A stretch of 12,086 nt of DNA from Dehalococcoidia bacterium. GTDB taxonomy: Bacteria > Chloroflexota > Dehalococcoidia > GIF9 > AB-539-J10. The position numbers were made by a program, and so were the translations under genes. The first letter of the stretch is position 1. Every line of letters starts with the position of its first letter. The notes below the pieces were generated by a model. It had not been told where the DNA came from, ran no database searches, and worked only from the letters and a program-made list of their open reading frames with translations. Below, piece by piece: positions 5,950-12,086 of this stretch. The stretch spans positions 1-12,086 of the forward strand of contig SOJG01000001.1 of assembly GCA_004375885.1 (NCBI GenBank), in the 5' to 3' direction.

Positions 5950-8444
5950 TTAGTGAAGCCGCAGGCGAGGCAAATATTGCAGCCTTCCTGGTAAATCAAC
6001 GGACCGCCACAATCGGGGCATTGCCCGGCCCAGCTTTTGACCATCTCAGGATTGCCAGACGGCACCTCTGGATTAGCGGCCGTCTCCTCTCTAATGTACT
6101 TCTCCAGCACGCTGGCAATGGCATCGGCACAGGACAGGACAGCGTGTCCCTGCTCCCAGGCAATAGAAGGGCATCTAATGCCGCGCAGATGCTTTGCGAT
6201 GGAGTCGATGTCTATTCCAGACCTGAGAGCCAGGGATGTAAGGCGGCTAATCGCCTCAAGCTGGGCCGCGGCACAGCCTCCAGCCTTTCCCAAGGCAGAG
6301 AAAACTTCGGATATCCCCCGACTGTCAGAATTCACCGTCACATAGATATAGCCACACCCAGTGTTTACCCTCTCAGTCACACCCCTGGTAACCTTAGGCC
6401 TTTTCCTGGGAGATAGCTTGACTTCAGTCTTCTTCGTACCCTCACCGACCGTGAGCACCTGACTATCGCGGCTCCTATCACGGTAGATGGTTATCCCCTT
6501 CAATCCCTCCTGGTAAGCCAGCATATACACTTTAGCTACATCCTCGGGCGTCGCCTCCTGAGGAAAATTGACCGTCTTGGATACAGCGCTATCAGTAAAC
6601 TTCTGGAACGCGGCCTGCATCTTAACGTGCCACTCAGGAGATATGTCGTGGGCCGTAACAAAAACCCTCTTTATCTCCTCGGAAACTCCCTTTACGTCTC
6701 TCAACCTCTTCCCTTCCGCCAGCTGCTTCATCAGCTCGGGAGAATAGAACCCTCCCTTCTTGGCCGTCTCCTCAAAGTAGGGGTTCACCTCTACAAGCTC
6801 CTCACCTTCCAGGATATGACGCACATAGCTGAGGGCAAAGAGTGGTTCAATGCCGCCGGAGCAATTAGCGATTATGCTCAAGCTGCCAGTAGGAGCAATG
6901 GTAGTTCGAGAGGCATTGCGAAAACGGGAGCCGTCAGGGGTGTCATAAATGCTTCCCGGGAAGGCGGGGAAGACTCCCCTCTCTTGAGCCAGCTCTATCG
7001 AGGCTCTATCCGCCTCTTCAGATATGACTCGGGCAATCTCCTCGGCCACACCGAGCCCTTGTTCACTGTCATAGGGGATGCCAAGCTGGACCAGCATGTC
7101 GGCAAAACCCATCACTCCCAAGCCTATCTTTCTGGTAGCCTTTGTCATCTCGGCAATCTCCGGCAGGGGAAATTGGTTAACTTCGATGACATCGTCAAGG
7201 AAACGGACTGCCAGCTTGATTGCCTGAGACAGCTTGTCGTAGTCAATGTGAGGCTGGCCGTCTTGATACGCCACCATCCTGGACAAATTCAGGGAGCCCA
7301 GGTTACAGGACTCGAAGGGCAGCAGGGGCTGCTCGCCGCATGGGTTGGTGCTTTCTATCTTGCCCAATTCGGGCGTTGGGTTATGCCTGTTCATCTCATC
7401 AATGAACACAATACCCGGGTCGCCGGTGCGCCAAGCCATGTCAACTATCTTGTCAAACACCTCTCTGGCATTGAGCTTATCCTTCACTTCCCCGGTCCGT
7501 GGATTGAGCAGGCTGTAGTCGGTGCCTTCTTCCACCGCCTTCATGAACGCATCTGTCACGGCTACAGATAGATTGAAGTTGGTGAGAGCCTCGGAGTCCT
7601 CCTTGGCCTCGATGAATCTCAAGATATCGGGATGCTCGACACTGAGAATTGCCATATTGGCTCCGCGCCGCATCCCACCCTGCTTGATGACGTCCGTAGC
7701 GGTATCAAAGGCTCGCATGAAAGAAACAGGGCCGCTGGCAACGCCACCCGTAGAACCCACTCTATCCCTTTCGGGCCTGAGTCGAGAAAAGGAGAACCCG
7801 GTGCCTCCACCGCTCTTGTGAATCAGGGCGGTGTGTTTGACCGCATCAAAGATAGACTCCATAGAATCTTCGATCGGCAGGACAAAGCAAGCTGACAGTT
7901 GTCCCAGTTCTCGACCGGCATTCATTAATGTCGGTGAATTGGGCAGAAATTCCAGGCGTTCCATTAGCTGATAGAAAGCCTCTTCATAGAGCGAGACATC
8001 GACGCCCGGATCGTATATAGATTCGGCTGACGCAATGTACCTGGCGACGCGGTGAAATAGCTCTTGTGGAGTCTCAACAACCCTCCCCTTGCCGTCCTTT
8101 GCCAGGTATCTCCTTTCCAGAACCCTTATTGCATTCTCGCTAAGTTTGATTCCAGAAATAACCTGGCTTCTGGCCTGAGGGCAGAACTCGTCTGCATTCA
8201 GAATCTCCCTGACCATTGCTTGGATCCGGGAGGAGGACATGTGCTCTCCGGTCCGCCGAGGGACGAACTCCTCCATACCGGGGAAGGGCTGGGCTACCTC
8301 TAAGCGCTGGCTCACCTGGTCAACAAAGCTCTCCAGCAATTTCCTGTCGCTTATACCCATGGACTCGGCAGCAGCGAAAACAGCTCGAGCCACTTTGTCG
8401 TGACCAATAGCTTGCTGGTTCTCTTTCCGGCGGGCTCTGGCCAT
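5940..8444 (-). CDS. nrdJ: Adenosylcobalamin-dependent (class II) ribonucleoside-diphosphate reductase NrdJ
   Basis: NrdJ reduces ribonucleotides to deoxyribonucleotides with a thiyl radical made from adenosylcobalamin, so it needs neither oxygen nor a second subunit. The 834-residue product shows the catalytic barrel: SACFVLP with C186, the KSGGGTGFSFSRLRP loop (210-224), STNPCGEQPL with the radical C369 and E371, and ESCNLGSLNL with C380 as partner of C186. After the barrel come a TSCPD domain (about 690-790, CGYIYVTVN ... GKAGGC) and a cysteine-rich tail (C809, C812, C822, C825, C828, C833), which normally re-reduces the active site. The N-terminal 90 residues are helical with no clear ATP-cone. 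The ATG at 8444 follows nrdR by two bases and has GGAAGAGA upstream. All expected catalytic cysteines are present. Confidence 0.96.
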   Translation of the reverse strand: MARARRKENQQAIGHDKVARAVFAAAESMGISDRKLLESFVDQVSQRLEVAQPFPGMEEFVPRRTGEHMSSSRIQAMVREILNADEFCPQARSQVISGIKLSENAIRVLERRYLAKDGKGRVVETPQELFHRVARYIASAESIYDPGVDVSLYEEAFYQLMERLEFLPNSPTLMNAGRELGQLSACFVLPIEDSMESIFDAVKHTALIHKSGGGTGFSFSRLRPERDRVGSTGGVASGPVSFMRAFDTATDVIKQGGMRRGANMAILSVEHPDILRFIEAKEDSEALTNFNLSVAVTDAFMKAVEEGTDYSLLNPRTGEVKDKLNAREVFDKIVDMAWRTGDPGIVFIDEMNRHNPTPELGKIESTNPCGEQPLLPFESCNLGSLNLSRMVAYQDGQPHIDYDKLSQAIKLAVRFLDDVIEVNQFPLPEIAEMTKATRKIGLGVMGFADMLVQLGIPYDSEQGLGVAEEIARVISEEADRASIELAQERGVFPAFPGSIYDTPDGSRFRNASRTTIAPTGSLSIIANCSGGIEPLFALSYVRHILEGEELVEVNPYFEETAKKGGFYSPELMKQLAEGKRLRDVKGVSEEIKRVFVTAHDISPEWHVKMQAAFQKFTDSAVSKTVNFPQEATPEDVAKVYMLAYQEGLKGITIYRDRSRDSQVLTVGEGTKKTEVKLSPRKRPKVTRGVTERVNTGCGYIYVTVNSDSRGISEVFSALGKAGGCAAAQLEAISRLTSLALRSGIDIDSIAKHLRGIRCPSIAWEQGHAVLSCADAIASVLEKYIREETAANPEVPSGNPEMVKSWAGQCPDCGGPLIYQEGCNICLACGFTKCG

Positions 8445-8446
8445 TC

Positions 8447-8971
8447 TTACGTTCTCTTCCGACCAGCCAAGGAATTCACCAGCTCTGAAGAAGGCAGCGG
8501 CAGTTGATTTACGGGCGTCATCTGTCCTCGTGCTGCCAGACTATCCACCTCTTGTTTCAAATCACCGATATCAGCAAATGTCCGATAGACACTGGCAAAG
8601 CGAATATAGGCAATGTGGTCCAGTTTCTTCAGTCCTTCCATAACCAGATCCCCGATATAGGAACTGGAGACCTCGCCTCTGCCCACCCTGTAAATCTCAG
8701 CCTCGAGGTTGTCCACGAATTTGTCAATGGCGCCTGCGGGCAGCGGGCGTTTCTCACAAGCTCTGCGTATACCCAGACAAAGCTTGTCTCGGCTAAATTC
8801 CTCGCGCCGTCCATCCTTCTTAGTAACGAATATGTCATGTAGGTGGATGCGCTCATAAGTGGTGAAGCGAGCACCACAGGCTCGGCACTTCCTGCGTCGC
8901 CTTACTACCTCATCCAGGCTCCGGGAGTCTAGCACCCCTAGTTCCTGCCCGCCGCAGTTAGGACAATTCAT
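8447..8971 (-). CDS. nrdR: Transcriptional repressor NrdR
   Basis: NrdR senses the ATP/dATP balance and represses ribonucleotide reductase genes. The 174-residue product starts MNCPNCGG, a zinc ribbon with C3, C6, C29 and C32 (KCRACGARFTTYE). An ATP-cone follows at about 49-139 (VTKKDGRREEFSRDKL ... SVYRTFADIGDL). A tail of about 35 residues makes it longer than the usual 150-160. I chose the ATG at 8971 because GGGGAAG sits five bases upstream and the zinc ribbon begins at once. The frame stays open to 9034, but that would start upstream of the promoter. It is the first gene of nrdR-nrdJ-hpt-like and is preceded by a promoter holding two NrdR-box-like sites, so autoregulation is likely. Confidence 0.96.
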   Translation of the reverse strand: MNCPNCGGQELGVLDSRSLDEVVRRRRKCRACGARFTTYERIHLHDIFVTKKDGRREEFSRDKLCLGIRRACEKRPLPAGAIDKFVDNLEAEIYRVGRGEVSSSYIGDLVMEGLKKLDHIAYIRFASVYRTFADIGDLKQEVDSLAARGQMTPVNQLPLPSSELVNSLAGRKRT

Positions 8972-8977
8972 AGATCT

Positions 8978-8993
8978 TCCCCAAAAATTGTGG
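8978..8993 (-). promoter_or_regulatory. NrdR-box-like site, promoter-proximal
   Basis: The minus-strand 16-mer CCACAATTTTTGGGGA fits the remembered NrdR box acaCwAtATaTwGtgt at most outer positions (C4, A6, T9, T11, G13). It lies at the predicted transcript start and leader, touching the nrdR ribosome site. Its start is exactly 31 bp from the partner box at 9009-9024, the spacing known for NrdR box pairs. The match alone is moderate; the spacing and position raise it. Confidence 0.55.
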
Positions 8994-9002
8994 TGTGCAA
9001 CC

Positions 9003-9031
9003 ATTCTACCACTAAATGTAGTAGAATGCAA
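9003..9031 (-). promoter_or_regulatory. Promoter of the nrdR-nrdJ-hpt operon
   Basis: On the minus strand there is a -35 TTGCAT (9031-9026; weak, TTG conserved), a 17-bp spacer and a -10 TAGAAT (9008-9003, five of six). Transcription would start near 8996, giving a leader of about 25 nt before the nrdR ATG. No other plausible promoter lies between it and nrdR. Confidence 0.65.
9009..9024 (-). promoter_or_regulatory. NrdR-box-like site between -35 and -10
   Basis: The 16-mer reads ccaCtAaATgTaGtag on the plus strand. The core C-w-A-n-A-T-n-T-w-G is fully kept against the NrdR consensus as I remember it. It fills almost all of the 17-bp promoter spacer, so a bound NrdR would exclude RNA polymerase. 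It is flanked by the inverted repeat CATTCTAC (9002-9009) / GTAGAATG (9021-9028). Confidence 0.65.
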
Positions 9032-9034
9032 CAC

Positions 9035-9205
9035 CTCGACAGGAAGCGGCTCGACTGCAGATGCAGGAGTGGGAATCTAGTCGGAAACCACTTCTGAGAT
9101 GAAGGACAAGGGTTTTGCTTTCGCGCGAAAGGGCAGTAATGGAGCTGTACTGGCTACGGAAAACTTGGTGACTCATCAGCCCGTGTGGTGAAGGTCTTAA
9201 CGGGA
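9035..9205. other. Divergent intergenic region with a 14-bp palindrome
   Basis: No gene is seen here. The only clear structure is CTTTCGCGCGAAAG at 9118-9131, a perfect palindrome, which could be a dimeric regulator's operator. TCTTAAC occurs twice at its right margin, 11 bases apart (9195-9201 and 9206-9212), leading into the repeated leader element. No riboswitch family was recognised. Confidence 0.4.
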
Positions 9206-9346
9206 TCTTAACATCTGGATGTTACCATATTGATTATTCATTGGCGGGCGGCTCGCCAGTATTCTGGAAAGACCAGACTGCTGCCGATGCTAGGTTTCGG
9301 TTGGTGATGAAGGAGCGTGAGTGACAGAATCGTGGGGAAGAGAGAT
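9206..9346 (+). repeat. Repeated upstream element, copy A
   Basis: This stretch aligns with about 11945-12086 at the right edge. Blocks in common include CTTAACAT, ATGTTACCATA, ATTGGCG, TTCTGG, ACCAGACTG, TGGTGAT and GGAGC. Copy A has the half-sites TAACAT (9209-9214) and ATGTTA (9219-9224) separated by four bases, and a hairpin TCTGG-AAAGA-CCAGA (9263-9277). Nine extra bases near 9247-9255 are absent from copy B. It precedes the secreted beta-helix gene and probably contains its control region, perhaps promoter plus RNA leader. It is non-coding as far as I can see. Confidence 0.75.
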
Positions 9347-9409
9347 GAAGAGGGGGGATCCGCTGGTGTTCTTGGCTGCCGCCCCGACGGCGAGTAGCTT
9401 ACGATGGGA

Positions 9410-9440
9410 CCGACCTTCAAAAGGTCGGTTTTATGTTTTT
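9410..9440 (+). terminator. Rho-independent-type hairpin in the leader of the secreted protein gene
   Basis: CCGACCTT (9410-9417), loop CAA, then AAGGTCGG (9421-9428) form a perfect 8-bp stem, followed by TTTTATGTTTTT. This is a standard intrinsic terminator on the plus strand. It lies downstream of the repeated element and 107 bases before the gene's start, so it either ends a short leader RNA or acts as an attenuator. A second, imperfect hairpin (GCTGCCG, 9376-9382, with CGGC and AGC around 9388-9398) stands just before it. Confidence 0.75.
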
Positions 9441-9546
9441 ACAGGGGGTGATGCTTGTGGAGGTGAGAGCTGTGTTATTGACAGGCGGCTATGTTTGTGG
9501 ACGAGAGGCGATAAGGGAACAAGAAAAGCAAGGAAAGGAGAAAGAC

Positions 9547-11772
9547 GTGAACAAGATATGTAGTATCGTGCTGGCGGTTGTACTAGTGGCGAGCCTGGGG
9601 CTGGTCACGGCGACGCCGGTGATAGCACAGAACGAGATTATTAATGTGCCCGGTGACCACTCCACTATCCAGGAAGCCATTGATGCTGCCTCGGATGGCG
9701 ACACCATCATGGTGGCGGCGGGGCTGTATACGGAGAATGTTGTCATCGACAAGTCGCTGACTTTGGAGGGTGCTCAGGCCGGGGTTGACGCACGCGGTCG
9801 CAGTGGCGATGAAACGATTATTGAAGCAGATGAGGATGCGATAGGGATCAGCATAGTTACTGTGGCCGGTCGTGTCGTGGTGATTGATGGTTTGACGGTA
9901 CGGAAGGCCCTGCACGCAATATCGACTCCAGAGCCTGCCATGGCGGACAGTATCACAGTCAAAAACGTGCGTGTCTTGAACTCCGGCGACTTCGGGATCA
10001 GCCTCACCTTCACCAGGGAAGTAACTGTCGAGTATTGCTATGTGGAAGATGGGAGATATGGCATCAACGCGGGTGCCGTTATCCCGTTTGACCCGACTGT
10101 GGCCACCTTCAGGAACAACGAGGTAGTTAATGTGAAGTATGGCATCACCGGGTACCTCAAAGATTCGCTGATCGAAGGCAACCTGGTGTGGTGTAACGTT
10201 GAGGATAAAGAGGTTACTGAGGGCGATGGCATCAGGGGGCAGTTCCATGACACCCAGGTCAAGAACAACATGCTGCGTGGGTATGTCGATGGCGCAGGCA
10301 TGAGTTTCGCCCCGGGCTCCCACCGGCATGATTCCAGCAATGTGACGGTGCAAGGCAATACTTTCACAGACAATCTCTACGGCATCTATGTGTTTCCTGA
10401 GCAGCCAGAGCTCAAGGGAATCACCGTGAGTTTCAACAACATCTTCGGCAACTCTTGGCGTGGGCTGAGGAATGACGGACCCGCGACGCTGGACGCCACC
10501 AAAAATTGGTGGGGCGATGCCAGCGGACCCGGCGGAGTAGGACCCGGTATTGGCGACGCCATCACCGGAGGGACAGAGGTGCTCTACTCGCCGTGGCTGC
10601 GTGCTCAACCCGGCACGGAGCCGATGACCTGGGGCGTGGACATGACGGGTCTTATCCAGGATGCCATTGACGCGGCAGACCCTGGCGACGCCATCATAGT
10701 GGCTGAGGGGGAATACCACGAGAACCTAGACATTGAGAAGTCCCTGGTCCTCCAGTCGGTAGATGGGGCTGAGGCAACCACTATTGTGGGTTCTGTCAGC
10801 ATGGAACTGGCCGCTGAGATCGTGTTCTTTGGTGGGGAGGCAAGCGGGTTCACCATCGACGCTGATGGTGGCGATTTTGCTGTGTGGCTTTCCATCGACA
10901 GCGGAAGTGAGATCACCCTCACTGAGAGCATATTGACTGGTGCCATGGCTGGCATAACCACTTCTCCGGATGGTCTGTTGACCAACAGCAGACTCACCAT
11001 CAAGTACAACAGGATCTACGAAAATGACCACGGAATCTATCTGGAATCGGTTGCTGCCGATAGCGCCGTGCTCATCAATTTCAATAACATTGCTGGGAGT
11101 GCCAGCTATGGGCTGTACGTCGAAGATAGCGCTGTTACCATTGACGCCACGGACAACTGGTGGGGCGATCCCAGTGGGCCGAGCGGTGGCGTCGCTGACC
11201 CTGTTAGCGGGAGGATAGCGGGTGGTAGTGGAGACGCTGTTTCGGAAAACGCCCGCTTTGACCCTTGGCTGACAGCTCCTCTCTACACCCTCAAGATCTC
11301 CAGCTCGCCTGGGGGTTCGGTAACTGCCCCGGGCGAAAGCACTTTTATCTATGCCCCGGGGACACAGGTTGATCTGGCGGTGACTCCGGAAGCTGGCTAT
11401 CAATTCGACAGGTGGATAGGGAATGTGGACACCATCGCCAATGTCAAGGGCGTCGCAACCACCATCACCATGTACGGCAACTACTCGATCACTGCCAGGT
11501 TCAATCGTGCGGAGTGTTTCATCGCTACCGCAGCCTACGGCACTGATACAGCTACGGAAATAGACATCCTTAGGGAGTTTCGGGATGTGGTTCTGCTGCC
11601 TAGCGGCGTGGGCGCCAGGTTTGTATCTCTCTACTACGAGACCAGTCCTGCGATAGCCGGCTTCATCTTTGAGCACCATGTTCTAGGAGTGGTGGTGAGG
11701 GTGGGCTTTATTGACCCGATTGTAGCTATCTTGAACTGGAGCGAGCATCTATGGTCCGGGAGAGGCTCATGA
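9547..11772 (+). CDS. Secreted two-unit beta-helix protein with bacterial repeat domain and C-terminal CFI-box
   Basis: From the GTG at 9547 the product has 741 residues. AGGAAAGGAG ends six bases upstream, and the frame above it lacks a signal peptide, so this start beats the ATG at 9433. Residues 1-27 form a signal peptide (hydrophobic IVLAVVLVASLGLV, likely cut after VIA). Two homologous right-handed beta-helix units follow. Each opens with an IQEAIDAA or IQDAIDAA segment (about 39 and 368) and closes with an N-W-W-G-D...SGP motif (320 and 537). Next is a Gly-rich repeat domain (about 580-650, SSSPGGSVTAPGES ... AGYQFDRWIG). The tail begins CFIATAAYGT (657), then an ILREFRD helix, SPAIA and a hydrophobic end, matching the CFI-box C-terminal domain as I recall it. 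No catalytic residues were identified, so a surface or carbohydrate-binding role is inference. Confidence 0.85.
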   Translation: MNKICSIVLAVVLVASLGLVTATPVIAQNEIINVPGDHSTIQEAIDAASDGDTIMVAAGLYTENVVIDKSLTLEGAQAGVDARGRSGDETIIEADEDAIGISIVTVAGRVVVIDGLTVRKALHAISTPEPAMADSITVKNVRVLNSGDFGISLTFTREVTVEYCYVEDGRYGINAGAVIPFDPTVATFRNNEVVNVKYGITGYLKDSLIEGNLVWCNVEDKEVTEGDGIRGQFHDTQVKNNMLRGYVDGAGMSFAPGSHRHDSSNVTVQGNTFTDNLYGIYVFPEQPELKGITVSFNNIFGNSWRGLRNDGPATLDATKNWWGDASGPGGVGPGIGDAITGGTEVLYSPWLRAQPGTEPMTWGVDMTGLIQDAIDAADPGDAIIVAEGEYHENLDIEKSLVLQSVDGAEATTIVGSVSMELAAEIVFFGGEASGFTIDADGGDFAVWLSIDSGSEITLTESILTGAMAGITTSPDGLLTNSRLTIKYNRIYENDHGIYLESVAADSAVLINFNNIAGSASYGLYVEDSAVTIDATDNWWGDPSGPSGGVADPVSGRIAGGSGDAVSENARFDPWLTAPLYTLKISSSPGGSVTAPGESTFIYAPGTQVDLAVTPEAGYQFDRWIGNVDTIANVKGVATTITMYGNYSITARFNRAECFIATAAYGTDTATEIDILREFRDVVLLPSGVGARFVSLYYETSPAIAGFIFEHHVLGVVVRVGFIDPIVAILNWSEHLWSGRGS

Positions 11773-11944
11773 GCGTAATAGCGAACTCGGGCACCAGGCA
11801 GGGGCTGGGAACCGCGGGAAGCCAGTGTGTGAGAGTCGTAGCTCGGCCTCAGCTCTTGCCCCGTGTCCCTCTTGGCCAGGGGAGTCCGGGGAAAGCCGGC
11901 GAAAATCAGGAGAACAGGTCGAAAGGTCGCAAGGTTTTCTCGAA
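11773..11944. other. Intergenic stretch after the secreted protein gene
   Basis: No gene is seen. The stretch is GC-rich and contains short imperfect repeats. AAGGTT (11931-11936) and AACCTT (11943-11948) form a 6-bp stem with a 6-base loop, but no T-run follows on the plus strand, so it is not a convincing terminator. It abuts copy B of the repeated element. Confidence 0.4.
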
Positions 11945-12086
11945 CCTTAACATAATATCGACATTCACATGTTACCATACTAATTGCCGATTGGCGAGAG
12001 TTCTGGGAGAACCAGACTGTTGCGTGTCCTATGTGTTGAGTGGTGATTGAGGAGCAGAAGTGATGCAATTGGTGAGAAGGGAGATA
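11945..12086 (+). repeat. Repeated upstream element, copy B (cut by the window end)
   Basis: This is homologous to 9206-9346. The half-sites TAACAT (11948-11953) and ATGTTA (11969-11974) are kept but 15 bases apart instead of four. The small hairpin is kept with the same stem (TCTGG/CCAGA, 12002-12016) and another loop (GAGAA). The 3' part ends in a purine-rich stretch, as in copy A. By analogy, a second gene under the same control should start to the right of the window, possibly a paralogue of the secreted beta-helix protein. Confidence 0.75.

Noticed and set aside
6627..7571. Plus-strand open frame of 314 codons
   Set aside because: It lies wholly antisense to nrdJ, whose family motifs are intact. 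It has no recognisable domain and no ribosome site, so it is a shadow of codon bias.
8972..9034. Longer NrdR start at 9034
   Set aside because: It would begin at or above the predicted promoter and add 21 residues before the conserved MNCPNC start. A good ribosome site precedes 8971.
9376..9408. Cyclic di-GMP (GEMM-type) riboswitch, because of a GAGTAGCTTACGATGGG segment before a terminator
   Set aside because: Only the last part is vaguely similar. The conserved GCAAA-type core and first helix are missing upstream, so I do not call it.
9478..9483. TTGACA as a -35 for a promoter close to the secreted protein gene
   Set aside because: No acceptable -10 hexamer is found 15-19 bases downstream.
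9433..9546. ATG at 9433 as start of the secreted protein
   Set aside because: It sits within the T-tail of the terminator hairpin and puts 38 charged residues before the signal peptide. The GTG at 9547 has a strong ribosome site.
9583..10719. Minus-strand open frame of 378 codons, and a second of 317 codons at 10726-11679
   Set aside because: Both are antisense to the secreted beta-helix gene and their translations show no family motif. The plus strand has the signal peptide, repeats and CFI-box.
11790..11860. Cobalamin riboswitch, because of GGGAACCGCGGGAAGCC
   Set aside because: No B12-box (AGCCAGGAGACCTGCC-like) or other conserved segment follows, and the position after a gene is unsuitable.

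Overview
The window looks like chromosomal DNA of a bacterium, most likely a Chloroflexota member close to Dehalococcoidia. This is an inference from the combination of a B12-dependent (class II) ribonucleotide reductase with NrdR, the style of the L19 N-terminus, and a secreted beta-helix protein with NWWG motifs and a CFI-type C-terminus. No single sequence here proves the lineage. No rRNA, tRNA, CRISPR array, transposase or phage gene was seen.

Left part (1-4036). A truncated minus-strand gene runs off the left edge. It encodes a winged-helix-like protein and is driven by a near-perfect sigma-70 promoter with phased A-tracts upstream and 10-bp tandem repeats at the transcript start. Divergently, on the plus strand, lies a tightly overlapped trio: trmD (tRNA m1G37 methyltransferase), rplS (ribosomal protein L19) and priA (replication-restart helicase). 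rplS overlaps trmD by 34 bases, and priA starts in an ATGA overlap with rplS, so translational coupling is likely.

Middle (4037-4485). This gene-poor gap separates the convergent priA and hpt-like genes. It carries a good consensus promoter on the plus strand but no convincing ORF, so a small RNA is possible.

Minus-strand operon (9031 down to 4486). NrdR repressor, class II ribonucleotide reductase NrdJ, and an unusual three-part protein follow one another with gaps or overlaps of only a few bases. The three-part protein has a GAF domain, a PD-(D/E)XK-nuclease-like domain with an altered motif, and a complete hypoxanthine-guanine phosphoribosyltransferase. The promoter in front of nrdR carries two NrdR-box-like 16-mers exactly 31 bp apart, one filling the -35/-10 spacer. 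The operon therefore links purine salvage with deoxynucleotide synthesis and is probably autoregulated by NrdR.

Right part (9035-12086). A long, divergently placed leader region precedes a secreted protein made of two NWWG-type beta-helix units, a Gly-rich bacterial repeat domain and a C-terminal CFI-box. The roughly 140-bp element upstream of this gene recurs at the right edge of the window (about 11945-12086). This suggests that a second gene under the same control, possibly a paralogue, begins just outside. Both copies keep the same TAACAT/ATGTTA half-sites, with spacers of 4 and 15 bases, a difference of about one helical turn. In the first copy a Rho-independent-terminator-like hairpin lies between the element and the gene.
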